From Mycoplana azooxidifex (GTDB lineage Bacteria; Pseudomonadota; Alphaproteobacteria; Rhizobiales; Rhizobiaceae), in the NCBI RefSeq assembly GCF_014196765.1, contig NZ_JACIEE010000002.1, forward strand, positions 186,001-250,000: a DNA stretch of 64,000 nucleotides. Reading direction: 5' to 3'. Every line of letters begins with the position of its first letter. Position 1 is the first letter of the stretch. This document shows positions 28,259 through 36,985 of this stretch, in pieces. The notes beneath the pieces were generated by a model. It had not been told where the DNA came from. It was given only the letters and a program-made list of their open reading frames with translations, and did not search any database. A program made the translations under genes and the position numbers.

Positions 28259-28283
28259 AACGGGGCACGCAGCTTTAGGTTCC
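28259..28283 (-). promoter_or_regulatory. EcfG/RpoE2-type general stress promoter of the 51-aa gene
   Basis: Minus strand: GGAAC at 28283-28279 and CGTT at 28262-28259 with a 16-base spacer. The start codon is 25 bases further, so the leader is short and holds the ribosome-binding site. Confidence 0.8.
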
Positions 28284-28331
28284 GCTGATACAGCTTATTG
28301 GTGAGCGCCGCTTCTCCGCCACCCGTTTTCC

Positions 28332-29699
28332 TCAGATCACCTTGCCGGGGTTGAGGATCCCCTTCGGATCGAGCGCCTGCTTGATCAGCCGCATGGCTGA
28401 AAGCTCCTCCGGGCTGCGCGAGCGGTCGAGATAGGGCCGCTTCAAGGTGCCGATGCCGTGCTCTGCGGAAATCGAGCCGTTGAAGCGCCGCACCAGGTCA
28501 TAGGCGATCTCGTCGATCGTATGCAGGTCGTCCTCAGATGCCTCGCCGACCGAAACGGCGATGTGCAGGTTGCTGTCGCCGACATGGCCGAAGAAGGAGA
28601 CATGGGCGGCGGGGAAGCGCTGCAGCAGTGCCGCCTCGCACGCCTCGGCAAAGCGCCCGATCTCGCCGATCGGCAGGCTGACGTCGAGATTGACCAGCGA
28701 CGGCAGAAGCTGCCCCATCATGTGGCCCTCGCGAACCGACCAGAAGCGCAGCACATCCTTCTCCGACTGGGCGATCAGCGCGTCAACGATCAGTTCCTCC
28801 TCGAGCGCCTCGCCGAGGAATGCCTCGAAGCGCTCGCGCGCCGCATCCGAACCGTCGTCGTCCTGTTCGACGATGACCAGGAAGGGGTGCTCGGCGTCGA
28901 ACAGCTTCACCCCGGCCGCGCGCGCATTGAAGCCGACATAGCTTTGCCACATGGCCTCGAAGGCGGAGAGGGCGGCGAGGCCGCGCTGCGCCTTGTTGAG
29001 AAATGCGACGACCGCCTCGTAGCTCTGAAGTGCCGCAAGCGCCGTCTGGCGACCGGGTATCGACGGCTTCAGTCTCAGGACGGCGCGGGTGACGATGCCG
29101 AGCGTTCCCTCCGCGCCGATGAAGAACTGGCGCAGGTCGTAGCCGGTGTTGTTCTTCGTCATCTTGTTCAGCATCGACAGCACGGTGCCGTCGGCGAGCA
29201 CGACTTCCAGGCCCAGCACGTTGTCGCGCGTCACGCCGTGTCGGATCACCCGGATGCCGCCGGCATTGGTGGAGATGGTGCCGCCGATCTGGCAACTTCC
29301 CCGCGCGCCGAGGTCGATCGGCAGAAGCATGCCGGCCTCCGCCGCCGCGTTCTGCGCGGTCTCCAGCACGGTCCCGGCCTTGACCGTCATCGTCCCCGCC
29401 GCAGTGTCGATCTCCTCGATCCCGGCAAGGTTCTCCAGCGAAATGGCGATTTCGCCGCCCGCGGCATTGGCGCCGCCGGCGAGCCCCGTCAGCCCGCCCT
29501 GCGGGATGACCGGCTGTCCATGCGCATGGCAGATGCGCAGCGCAGTCGAAACTTCTTCGACCGTCCTGGGGCGGATGACGGCAAGCGGCAGGACCCGTCC
29601 CGTCAGGCTCTCGTCGCTCCGGTAGCGATCGCCGATCGCGGTGCCGGTCAGCACCAGGTCCGGCCCCAGCGCGGTCTTGAGTTCTTCGATGACGCTCAT
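28332..29699 (-). CDS. FAD-binding oxidase of the glycolate oxidase GlcD / D-lactate dehydrogenase type
   Basis: 455 residues from ATG 29699. The PCMH-type FAD domain has VIPQGGLTGLAGGANA (about 70-85) and IGGTISTNAGGIRVIRHG. The C-terminal substrate domain contains FFGHVGDSNLHIAV and the family ending SISAEHGIGTLKRPYL, which supplies the catalytic His region. Members oxidise 2-hydroxy acids such as D-lactate, glycolate or D-2-hydroxyglutarate. No GlcE/GlcF subunits are nearby, so it is likely a single-subunit dehydrogenase. It is divergent from the gntR gene, 239 bases away, and may be under its control. Substrate unknown. Confidence 0.9.
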   Translation of the reverse strand: MSVIEELKTALGPDLVLTGTAIGDRYRSDESLTGRVLPLAVIRPRTVEEVSTALRICHAHGQPVIPQGGLTGLAGGANAAGGEIAISLENLAGIEEIDTAAGTMTVKAGTVLETAQNAAAEAGMLLPIDLGARGSCQIGGTISTNAGGIRVIRHGVTRDNVLGLEVVLADGTVLSMLNKMTKNNTGYDLRQFFIGAEGTLGIVTRAVLRLKPSIPGRQTALAALQSYEAVVAFLNKAQRGLAALSAFEAMWQSYVGFNARAAGVKLFDAEHPFLVIVEQDDDGSDAARERFEAFLGEALEEELIVDALIAQSEKDVLRFWSVREGHMMGQLLPSLVNLDVSLPIGEIGRFAEACEAALLQRFPAAHVSFFGHVGDSNLHIAVSVGEASEDDLHTIDEIAYDLVRRFNGSISAEHGIGTLKRPYLDRSRSPEELSAMRLIKQALDPKGILNPGKVI

Positions 29700-29892
29700 G
29701 TCGGCTTCCCTGTGCGGTGCGCTCGGCGGATGGACTTGATTTATCCGGCGACCGCGCCGAATGCAACGGCACGGCCCGAGCGATCGAGAATGGTGCACCA
29801 ACCGCAAGTGTCTGAAATGTAGATGATTTCACAGATGGAAGGAAATTTCCAGACGCCCTTGACTCCGAGCAATGTGCCTCCATAATGATCAG

Positions 29893-29903
29893 ATGTCAGA
29901 CCA
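29893..29903 (+). promoter_or_regulatory. Possible FadR-subfamily GntR operator
   Basis: ATGTCAGACCA matches TNGTNNNACNA, the FadR-subfamily pattern, at all but the first base. It lies 36-46 bases before the gntR start in the divergent region. One weak match only. Confidence 0.3.
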
Positions 29904-29938
29904 ATTTGAGAAGCTGACACGACAGGGGAAAAGGCCGC

Positions 29939-30661
29939 ATGACGGCGAGAATGGATGCCAGGGCGGCCATCATGCCGCTGCCGCCGATGGATCGGGCGCG
30001 CCAGGTGACCGAGGCGCTTGCCGCCTATATCGGCCAGGCAAACCTGAAGGCCGGCGACCGGCTTCCGGCCGAGCGCGAGTTGATGTCGGCGCTGGCGGTC
30101 GGCCGTTCGACGATCCGTGAGGTCATCCGCCATTTCCAGGCGCTTGGCGTGATGGAGACCCGCAAGGGCAGCGGCACCTACCTGCTGAAGCCGGTCACGA
30201 CCGCGACGATCCACATGCCGCTGTCCTTCGATGCCGTCCACCTGCGCGACGCGCTGCTGCAGACGCTGGAGGTCCGCCGCGGCATCGAATGCGAGGCCAA
30301 CATGGTGGCCGCACGCCGCCGCACCGCCGGTGACCTGGTCGTCATCGAGGAGAAGCTCGACGCGATGGAGCGGGTGCATCTCGCCAAGGGCACCTCCGGG
30401 CCCGAAGACCTGGCCTTCCACCTTGCCATCTACGAGGCGACCCACAATCCGCTGTTCCGCCAGCTTCTCGAGCAGATGCGCGAGGCGTTCGAGCGCTTCT
30501 GGGACGAACCCTTCGACCGGCCGGATTTCGCCCGTCGCTCATTTCCCTTTCACCGCACGCTCTTCAACGCGATCGCAGCCCAGGACACCGAGGCCGCCCG
30601 GCGCGAAACGCTCAAGATTCTCGACGTGGTCGAGGAAGACATCAAGGAAATGTCCCAATGA
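29939..30661 (+). CDS. GntR/FadR-family transcriptional regulator
   Basis: 240 residues. The winged helix (about 20-90) has GDRLPAERELMSALAVGRST and REVIRHFQALGVMETRKGSG, typical of GntR. The C-terminal all-helical FCD domain (about 105-230) carries the metal/ligand-binding histidines expected of the FadR subfamily (DLAFHLAIYEATHN and FHRTLFNAI). It likely senses the compound handled by the downstream PLP enzyme and ABC importer. Its stop codon overlaps the next start (ATGA), so the regulator is cotranslated with the enzyme gene. Confidence 0.93.
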   Translation: MTARMDARAAIMPLPPMDRARQVTEALAAYIGQANLKAGDRLPAERELMSALAVGRSTIREVIRHFQALGVMETRKGSGTYLLKPVTTATIHMPLSFDAVHLRDALLQTLEVRRGIECEANMVAARRRTAGDLVVIEEKLDAMERVHLAKGTSGPEDLAFHLAIYEATHNPLFRQLLEQMREAFERFWDEPFDRPDFARRSFPFHRTLFNAIAAQDTEAARRETLKILDVVEEDIKEMSQ

Positions 30662-31830
30662 TCAACGGCTCCGATCCGTTCGAGCTCGCCTCCCTCATCG
30701 TCGCGCATGACGAGAGCAATGCCTTCGAGGCCGTGGTGCCGCCGATCGTGCAGACCTCGCTCTTCACCTTCCCCTCCTATGACGAAATGGTGTCGGCCTA
30801 TCGCGGCGAGATCGTCCGGCCGATCTATACCCGCGGGCTGAACCCTACCGTGCGCGCCTTCGAGGACATGCTGGCGAAGCTGGAGGGCGGCGAGGACGCG
30901 ATGGGCTTTGCCAGCGGCATGGCCGCGATCTCGTCCACCGTGCTTTCCTTTGTCGAGCCGGGCGACCGCATCGTCGCCGTCAAGCACGTCTATCCCGACG
31001 CCTTCCGCCTGTTCGGCACCATCCTGAAGCGGATGAAGATCGAGGTGACCTATGTCGATGGCCGCGACGAGGAGGAGGTCGCCCGCGCCCTTCCCGGAGC
31101 GAAGCTGTTCTACATGGAAAGCCCGACGAGCTGGGTGATGGACGCCCACGACGTCGGCGCGCTGGCGGCCCTTGCGAAGCGCCACGGCATCGTCTCGATG
31201 ATCGACAACAGCTGGGCGAGCCCGGTCTTCCAGCGGCCGCTGACGCTCGGCGTCGACCTCGTCCTGCATTCGGCCTCGAAATATCTCGGCGGCCACAGCG
31301 ACGTCGTCGCCGGCGTCGTCACCGGTTCGAAGGAACTGATCGCCCGCATCCGCGCCGAAGCCTATCCCTATCTCGGCGGCAAGCTCTCGCCCTTCGATGC
31401 CTGGCTTCTGGTGCGCGGCCTGCGCACGCTGCCGATCCGCATGAAGGCGCACGAGGCCTCGGGCCTCGAGATCGCCCGCCGCCTGCAGGCACTGGATATC
31501 GTGGAAAGCGTGCAGCATCCGGCACTCGCCAATCGCCTGCCGCCGGGACTGACCGGAACCTCCGGCCTGTTCTCCTTCGTCTTCCGCGAGGGCATCGACA
31601 TCCGCGCCTTCGCCGACACGCTGGACCTGTTCAAGCTCGGCGTCAGCTGGGGCGGGCACGAGAGCCTGATCGTGCCGGGCCAGGTCGTGCTGCAGCAGAA
31701 GGCCCAACCCAATTCCGCGCATGCCTTCGGCATCCATCCGCGGTCCGTGCGTCTCCATGTCGGCCTCGAAGGAACCGAGGCCCTGTGGAGTGATCTGGAG
31801 GCGGCGATCGCCGCCGCGTCCCAAGACTAA
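30658..31830 (+). CDS. Trans-sulfuration-type PLP enzyme (Cys/Met metabolism family)
   Basis: 390 residues. The family includes cystathionine gamma-synthase, beta/gamma-lyases and O-acetylhomoserine sulfhydrylase. Visible marks are the phosphate loop around YTRGLNPTVRAFEDMLAKLE, GFASGMAAISS, the Asp that pairs with the pyridine (MIDNSWASPVFQRPL) and the PLP lysine at 208 in HSASKYLGGHSD. Metabolic role is not clear: it sits between a GntR regulator and a carbohydrate ABC importer, not among sulfur genes. A lyase acting on an imported amino-acid conjugate is one reading. It is coupled to gntR by a 4-base overlap, and the solute-binding gene follows after 36 bases. Confidence 0.9.
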   Translation: MINGSDPFELASLIVAHDESNAFEAVVPPIVQTSLFTFPSYDEMVSAYRGEIVRPIYTRGLNPTVRAFEDMLAKLEGGEDAMGFASGMAAISSTVLSFVEPGDRIVAVKHVYPDAFRLFGTILKRMKIEVTYVDGRDEEEVARALPGAKLFYMESPTSWVMDAHDVGALAALAKRHGIVSMIDNSWASPVFQRPLTLGVDLVLHSASKYLGGHSDVVAGVVTGSKELIARIRAEAYPYLGGKLSPFDAWLLVRGLRTLPIRMKAHEASGLEIARRLQALDIVESVQHPALANRLPPGLTGTSGLFSFVFREGIDIRAFADTLDLFKLGVSWGGHESLIVPGQVVLQQKAQPNSAHAFGIHPRSVRLHVGLEGTEALWSDLEAAIAAASQD

Positions 31831-31866
31831 AGAGCAGTAAACCAAAGCCCAAAAGGGGGAGCGACC

Positions 31867-33126
31867 ATGAAAAGACTACTGACTGCCGCATTGTTCGCCG
31901 CGATGATGTCGGGAACGGCCCTGGCCGACACGACGCTCAAGCTCGTCGAGGTGATCACCAGCCCCGAACGCACCGAGACGCTGAAATCGATCGTCGGCAA
32001 GTTCGAGGCGGCCAACCCGGGCACCAAGGTCGAGATCATCTCGCTGCCCTGGGGCGAGGCCTTCCAGAAGTTCGCCACCATGGTCTCCGCCGGCGAGATC
32101 CCCGACGTCATGGAGATGCCCGACACCTGGCTGTCGCTCTATGCCAACAACGGCATGCTGGAGAGCCTCGAGCCCTATCTCTCCAAGTGGGAGCACACCA
32201 CCAGCCTGACCGGCCGCGCCCTCGAACTCGGCCGCGACGTCAACGACACCGCCTACATGCTGCCCTACGGCTTCTATCTGCGGGCGATGTTCTACAACAA
32301 GAAGCTGCTGGAAGAAGCCGGCGTCGGCGAGCCGCCGAAGACGATGGACGAGTTCGCCGAAGCCGCGAAGAAGGTCTCGGCACTTCCCGGAAAATCCGGC
32401 TACTGCCTGCGCGGCGGCCCGGGCGGCCTGAACGGCTGGATGATGTTCGGCGCCACCATGGCCGGCGACAACAAGTTCTTCAACGAGGACGGCACCTCGA
32501 CCATGAACAGCGAAGGCTGGGTGAAGGGCCTCACCTGGCTGATCGACCTCTACAAGAACGGCTATGCGCCCAAGGACAGCGTCAACTGGGGCTTCAACGA
32601 GATCGTCGCAGGCTTCTACAGCGGCACCTGCGCCTTCCTCGATCAGGACCCGGACGCACTGATCGCGATCGCCGAGCGGATGAAGGCCGAGGACTACGGC
32701 ATCATGACCATGCCGAAGGGCCCGGACGGCAAGACCTTCCCGACCATCGGCTTCGCCGGCTGGTCGATGATGGCGGCCAGCGAGAACAAGGACCTCTCCT
32801 GGAAGCTGATCGAGCAACTGGAAGGCCCGGAAGGCAACGTCGAGTGGAACAAGCGGACCGGAGCGCTGCCGGTCCACACGTCTGCCGAGAAGGATCCCTT
32901 CTATGCCAGCGAGCAGTTCAAGGGCTGGTTCGCCGAGCTGGAGGACAAGGACGCGGTCCCGACCGTCATGCCGACCTACCTGGAAGAGTTCGCCTTCTTC
33001 AAGGATTCGCTGGTGATCCAGACCTCGCAGAAGGCGCTGCTCGGCGAGATCACGCCGCAGGAGCTGGCCGACCAGTGGGCCGACTACCTGACCAAGGCGC
33101 AGCAGAAGCATCTCGCCAAGAAGTAG
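31867..33126 (+). CDS. Carbohydrate ABC transporter substrate-binding protein (family 1)
   Basis: 419 residues. A signal peptide (MKRLLTAALFAAMMSGTALA) ends at an ALA-D site. The mature protein has the layout of UgpB/MalE-type binding proteins: KIVEVITSP-like opening strand, SLPWGEAFQKFATMVSAGEI, PDVMEMPDTWLSLYANNGML, and GWSMMAASENKDLSWKLIEQ near the end. It binds a sugar or sugar-like solute in the periplasm for the two permeases and ATPase downstream. AAAAGGGGGAG precedes the ATG. The substrate cannot be named. Confidence 0.93.
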   Translation: MKRLLTAALFAAMMSGTALADTTLKLVEVITSPERTETLKSIVGKFEAANPGTKVEIISLPWGEAFQKFATMVSAGEIPDVMEMPDTWLSLYANNGMLESLEPYLSKWEHTTSLTGRALELGRDVNDTAYMLPYGFYLRAMFYNKKLLEEAGVGEPPKTMDEFAEAAKKVSALPGKSGYCLRGGPGGLNGWMMFGATMAGDNKFFNEDGTSTMNSEGWVKGLTWLIDLYKNGYAPKDSVNWGFNEIVAGFYSGTCAFLDQDPDALIAIAERMKAEDYGIMTMPKGPDGKTFPTIGFAGWSMMAASENKDLSWKLIEQLEGPEGNVEWNKRTGALPVHTSAEKDPFYASEQFKGWFAELEDKDAVPTVMPTYLEEFAFFKDSLVIQTSQKALLGEITPQELADQWADYLTKAQQKHLAKK

Positions 33127-33159
33127 GCGGGCGGACATGCGCATCACCCCTGCGGAGAT

Positions 33160-33360
33160 GCGCATGTCCCTCACCCTGGCCCTCGCCCCGCAAGCGGGAG
33201 GGCGATCGCATATGGCAACGCCCCCTCTGGCCTGCCGGCCATCTCCCCCACAAGGGGGGAGAAAAGCCAGCCCCACCCGTATGCCCCGACTGGAGCTTTG
33301 GTGGAGAGGCTGGGTTAAGCCCTCCCCCTTGCGGGGAGGGTGGGGAGGGGTTTCTGTCTA
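33160..33360. repeat. Hairpin-rich intergenic repeat between binding-protein and permease genes
   Basis: Two clean hairpins: TCTCCCCC / GGGGGAGA at 33242-33262 and CCCTCCCC / GGGGAGGG at 33320-33340, embedded in sequence typical of rhizobial intergenic repeats (CTCGCCCC...GCGGGAGG, CTTGCGGGGAGGGTGGGGAG). Such hairpins may protect the upstream mRNA and make binding protein more abundant than permease. Confidence 0.65.
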
Positions 33361-33423
33361 CATGCCACGCGCCGTAAGGTCTTCGGACGGCGCCGGCACC
33401 ACACTCCAACGGAACGACCTTCG

Positions 33424-34347
33424 ATGATGCACCAATCGATGAAGCAGAACCGGCCGCCGCTCAGGAAGCGGATCGCGGATGCTTCGGAGCCCTATCTCTA
33501 TAGCGCGCCGGCGCTGATCCTGATCGTCGCGGTCATGCTCGTGCCGCTCGTCGTCGGCATCTCCTATGCCTTCCGGGATATCCAGCTCCTGAATCCGTTC
33601 TCCGGCGGCTTCATCGGGCTCGACCATTTCCGCGCGCTGAGCCAGGACGACGCCTTCTTCGGCGCATTGCGCAACACGCTGTGGTGGACCGGCGCCTCGG
33701 TGTTCTTCCAGTTCACCTTCGGCCTGATCCTGGCGCTCCTGCTCGACAAGCCGTTCTACGGCCGCGGCCTCGTTCAGGCGCTGGTCTTCCTGCCCTGGGC
33801 GGTGCCGAGCTTCCTCGCTGGCCTCAACTGGGCCTGGCTGTTCAATCCGGTGATCGGCCCGCTGCCGCACTGGCTTTACGCACTCGGCCTGCTCGATGAG
33901 CCTCACAACATCCTCTCCGATCCGCATCTCGCCATGTGGGGGCCGATCGTGGCCAACGTCTGGTGGGGCATTCCCTTCTTCGCTATCACCTTGCTTGCCG
34001 CCCTGCAGGCGATCCCGCGCGATCTTTACGAGGCCGCCAGCATCGACGGCGCCGGCCCGGTCCAGCGCTTCATGTCGATCACCCTGCCGTTCCTCGCGCC
34101 GACCATCGCCATCACCGTGCTGTTGCGCACCGTCTGGATCTCCAATTTCGCCGACCTGATCGTCGTCATGACCAATGGCGGGCCGGCCGACCGCACCCAG
34201 ATCGTCGCCAGCTACATCTTCACCCAGGCCTTCAAGCGGCTCGATTTCGGCTATGCCTCGGCGATCGCGCTCGTGCTGCTCGTGCTGTTGCTGGTCTATT
34301 CGATGCTGATCGTGCTTTTGCGCCAGACCATGCTGAACAAGGGCTGA
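33424..34347 (+). CDS. Carbohydrate ABC transporter permease 1 (MalF/UgpA-like)
   Basis: 307 residues from ATG 33424; a second ATG follows directly. Six membrane helices are predicted, the first near 27-48 (ALILIVAVMLVPLVVGISYA). The EAA loop reads DLYEAASIDGAGPVQRFMSI with the conserved Gly. It forms half of the membrane channel of the importer. The upstream spacer carries a hairpin repeat, so it may be expressed at a lower level than the binding protein. The next permease follows after four bases. Confidence 0.93.
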   Translation: MMHQSMKQNRPPLRKRIADASEPYLYSAPALILIVAVMLVPLVVGISYAFRDIQLLNPFSGGFIGLDHFRALSQDDAFFGALRNTLWWTGASVFFQFTFGLILALLLDKPFYGRGLVQALVFLPWAVPSFLAGLNWAWLFNPVIGPLPHWLYALGLLDEPHNILSDPHLAMWGPIVANVWWGIPFFAITLLAALQAIPRDLYEAASIDGAGPVQRFMSITLPFLAPTIAITVLLRTVWISNFADLIVVMTNGGPADRTQIVASYIFTQAFKRLDFGYASAIALVLLVLLLVYSMLIVLLRQTMLNKG

Positions 34348-34351
34348 TATC

Positions 34352-35185
34352 ATGAGACCCGGCAAGCTTCTCCTCACCGGAGCCCATCGCGGAGCGATCC
34401 TCGTCTATGTGGTCTTCGCGCTGTTCCCGCTGTTCTGGCTGCTGAAGGTGTCGGTGACGCCGAACGACCTGCTCTACAGCGAGGGCGTGCGCATGTGGCC
34501 GTCGCGCACGACCTTCGAGCATTTCGATTTCGTCATCGCCCACAGCGCCTTCCCGACCTTCTTCAAGAACAGCCTGATCGTCTCGGGCGCCACCGCCATC
34601 GTCGTCACGATCCTCGCCTCCCTGTCCGGCTATGCGCTGTCGCGCTTCTCCTTCAAGGCGAAATACTGGATCGTGGCACTCATGCTGATCACCCAGATGT
34701 TCCCGCTGGTCATGCTGGTGGCGCCGATCTTCAGGATGCTCTCGCCGCTGGGCCTGACCAACAGCCTGACCGGCCTCGTCATCGTCTATTCCGCCTTCAA
34801 CGTGCCCTTCGCCACCTTCCTGATGCAGTCGTTCTTCGACGGCATCCCGAAGGACCTGGAGGAGGCGGCGATGATCGACGGCGCCACCCAGTTCGTGGCC
34901 TTTCGCCAGATCATCCTGCCGCTGACGCTACCGGGCATCGCCGCCACCTTGGGCTTCGTCTTCACCGCTGCCTGGAGCGAGCTGCTGTTCGCGCTGATGC
35001 TGATCTCCGGCAATGATGCTGCGACGTTCCCGGTAGGGCTCCTGACTTTCGTCTCCAAGTTCTCCGTCGATTTCGGGCAGATGATGGCTGCCGGCGTGCT
35101 CGCGCTGATCCCGGCCTGCCTCTTCTTCCTTCTCATCCAGCGCTATCTCGTGCAGGGCCTCACGGCCGGCGCGGTCAAGGGATAA
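34352..35185 (+). CDS. Carbohydrate ABC transporter permease 2 (MalG/UgpE-like)
   Basis: 277 residues with six predicted helices, the first near 14-32 (GAILVYVVFALFPLFWLLKV). The EAA loop is DLEEAAMIDGATQFVAFRQI. It pairs with permease 1. Its last base is the first base of the ATPase start (TAATG), so the two are coupled. Confidence 0.93.
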   Translation: MRPGKLLLTGAHRGAILVYVVFALFPLFWLLKVSVTPNDLLYSEGVRMWPSRTTFEHFDFVIAHSAFPTFFKNSLIVSGATAIVVTILASLSGYALSRFSFKAKYWIVALMLITQMFPLVMLVAPIFRMLSPLGLTNSLTGLVIVYSAFNVPFATFLMQSFFDGIPKDLEEAAMIDGATQFVAFRQIILPLTLPGIAATLGFVFTAAWSELLFALMLISGNDAATFPVGLLTFVSKFSVDFGQMMAAGVLALIPACLFFLLIQRYLVQGLTAGAVKG

Positions 35186-36282
35186 TGGCCATGGCTTCCA
35201 TCGATATCGAAAGCGTCCGCAAGAGCTACGGACCGTTCCCCGTCCTGCACGGTGTTGACCTCACCATCAAGGACGGAGAATTCATCGTCCTCGTCGGCCC
35301 GTCCGGCTGCGGCAAGTCCACGCTGTTGCGCATGATCGCGGGACTGGAGGAGGTGACCTCCGGCGAGATCCGCATCTCCGGCAACCGCGTCAACGATCTG
35401 GCGCCGAAGGACCGCGACATCGCCATGGTGTTCCAGTCCTATGCGCTCTACCCGCACATGTCTGTCGCCGACAACATGAGCTACAGCCTGCGCCTCAGGA
35501 AGACGGCGAAGGAGAAGATCGCCAGCGCCGTCGGCGCTGCCGCCACCAAGCTCGGCCTCGATCCGCTGCTGGAGCGGCGCCCGAAGGCGCTGTCCGGCGG
35601 CCAGCGCCAGCGCGTCGCCATGGGCCGCGCCATCGTCCGCCAGCCGAAGGCCTTCCTGTTCGACGAGCCGCTCTCCAACCTCGACGCCCGCCTGCGCGAG
35701 CAGATGCGCGCCGAGATCAAGAAGCTGCACGCCGACCTCAAGGCCACCTCGATCTACGTCACGCATGACCAGATCGAGGCGATGACGCTCGCCGACCGCA
35801 TCGTCGCCATGCATGGCGGTATCGTCCAGCAGGTCGGCTCGCCGCTGGAGCTCTACGACACCCCCGCCAACCTCTTCGTTGCCGGCTTCATCGGCTCGCC
35901 GGGCATGAATTTCCTCGAGGGCCGCTATGTCGTGTCGGCTGAGGGCGATGGAAAGGGCGCAAGCGAGGGCGCCGGCATCCGCCTCTCCGACGGCACCGTC
36001 GTCCCGGTCGCCAGGCGCACCGACATCCAGCCGGACGCAGCCGTCACGCTCGGCATCCGCCCCGAACACGTCGTCATCAGCGACACCGGCATGCTGGAGG
36101 CGAGCGTCGACCTGGTCGAACCGACAGGCTTCGGCATCATCCTCCACCTGTCCCTGCACGGCCTGCCCTTCAAGATATTCACGCTCGACCGCGACGCGCT
36201 CTCCGCCGGCCCGAAGGTGCGCGTCGATTTCCCGCGGAAGTACCTGCATGTGTTCGATGAAAAGGGCGACCGGGCGGATTGA
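35185..36282 (+). CDS. Carbohydrate ABC transporter ATP-binding protein (UgpC/MalK family)
   Basis: 365 residues. Walker A GPSGCGKS at 38-45, Q-loop VFQSYALYPHMSV, signature LSGGQRQRVAMGRAIV, Walker B FLFDEPLSNLDARLR and switch His in YVTHDQIEAM, then a C-terminal TOBE/MalK regulatory domain (about 240-365) with TLGIRPEHV. It powers the importer formed by the three genes before it. It may serve more than one importer, as UgpC/MsmK-type ATPases can. Confidence 0.95.
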   Translation: MAMASIDIESVRKSYGPFPVLHGVDLTIKDGEFIVLVGPSGCGKSTLLRMIAGLEEVTSGEIRISGNRVNDLAPKDRDIAMVFQSYALYPHMSVADNMSYSLRLRKTAKEKIASAVGAAATKLGLDPLLERRPKALSGGQRQRVAMGRAIVRQPKAFLFDEPLSNLDARLREQMRAEIKKLHADLKATSIYVTHDQIEAMTLADRIVAMHGGIVQQVGSPLELYDTPANLFVAGFIGSPGMNFLEGRYVVSAEGDGKGASEGAGIRLSDGTVVPVARRTDIQPDAAVTLGIRPEHVVISDTGMLEASVDLVEPTGFGIILHLSLHGLPFKIFTLDRDALSAGPKVRVDFPRKYLHVFDEKGDRAD

Positions 36283-36337
36283 AGAACCGCATCGTCGCCA
36301 TCGAGCGGAGACTGTAGGCCGCAATCGTCACCGCACA

Positions 36338-36540
36338 CGCCCTCTTCTCCCCACCGGGGAGAAGTGCCGAACGCAGTGAGGCGATGAGGGGGGCGCACGC
36401 ACCGTGCCCCAATGCCCACTCATCCGGCGCTACGCGCCACCTTCTCCCCGAGGAGAGAAGAAGGGAGGCCGTTGCGCCCTTACCATTCCCTCGCCCCGCT
36501 TGTGCGGTGTGTCAGGGTGAGGGGCGATCACGCGCGAGGT
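36338..36540. repeat. Intergenic palindromic repeat after the ABC operon
   Basis: Contains CTTCTCCCC / GGGGAGAAG, a perfect 9-bp hairpin with a 3-base loop at 36344-36364. Downstream it has CTCATCCGGCGCTACGCGCCACC and further CTTCTCC/GAGAGAAG arms, a family common between rhizobial genes. It may serve as terminator of the importer operon. Confidence 0.65.
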
Positions 36541-36567
36541 TTTGCAATTCGTCACCCTTGAGCTAAG

Positions 36568-36855
36568 TCAGGATCGCAAATATGCAGCGATGGCATCGAT
36601 CGTTTGAAGTGAAGCGTTGCGATGGGCTCCCAACCCCATATGTTCGGTGATGATCCGCTCAAGATACTCCGTCGCCGCTTCCAGTGTCGAACCGGCCTGG
36701 ATCATGCGCGCGGCGTGGAGCAAATAATGGTCGTACTCGTCGGCAGCTTCATTTTGCCAAGCCAGATCCCCAAATTGCCGAATGCCGATCGGGTCCCAAT
36801 GGTCCCAACCAATCTGACGCAAGGCGAGAACTTCAATCCTGTTGTTTTCGATCAT
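36568..36855 (-). CDS. Small hypothetical protein (DUF1871-like features)
   Basis: 95 residues, starting MIENNRIEVLALRQIGWDHW. The pattern WDPIGI (about 20-25), then DEYDHYLLHAARMIQAG and a C-terminal helix EAATEYLERIITEHMGL, is reminiscent of small proteins annotated as DUF1871, some of which are immunity-like; this link is from memory and uncertain. No signal peptide or membrane span. The base composition is lower in GC than its neighbours, which hints at recent gain. It lies alone between a repeat and the FAH gene and is divergent from the latter. Confidence 0.6.
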   Translation of the reverse strand: MIENNRIEVLALRQIGWDHWDPIGIRQFGDLAWQNEAADEYDHYLLHAARMIQAGSTLEAATEYLERIITEHMGLGAHRNASLQTIDAIAAYLRS

Positions 36856-36985
36856 GCTGTGAATTTATCCATGGATGGTGTCAGTACAAGCAGTTTGGCG
36901 ATGAGTTGCAATCTGTCTGCTACGCCTCTTGCCCCTCGCGCCCCTCTTCGGCACAAAGGAAGCCGCAATCAGGGAGGAGAGCAAC

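Noticed and set aside
28026-28304. A 92-codon plus-strand frame over the 51-aa gene
   Set aside because: It starts in a repeat, lacks a ribosome-binding site and reads across the promoter and gene of the better supported minus-strand protein.
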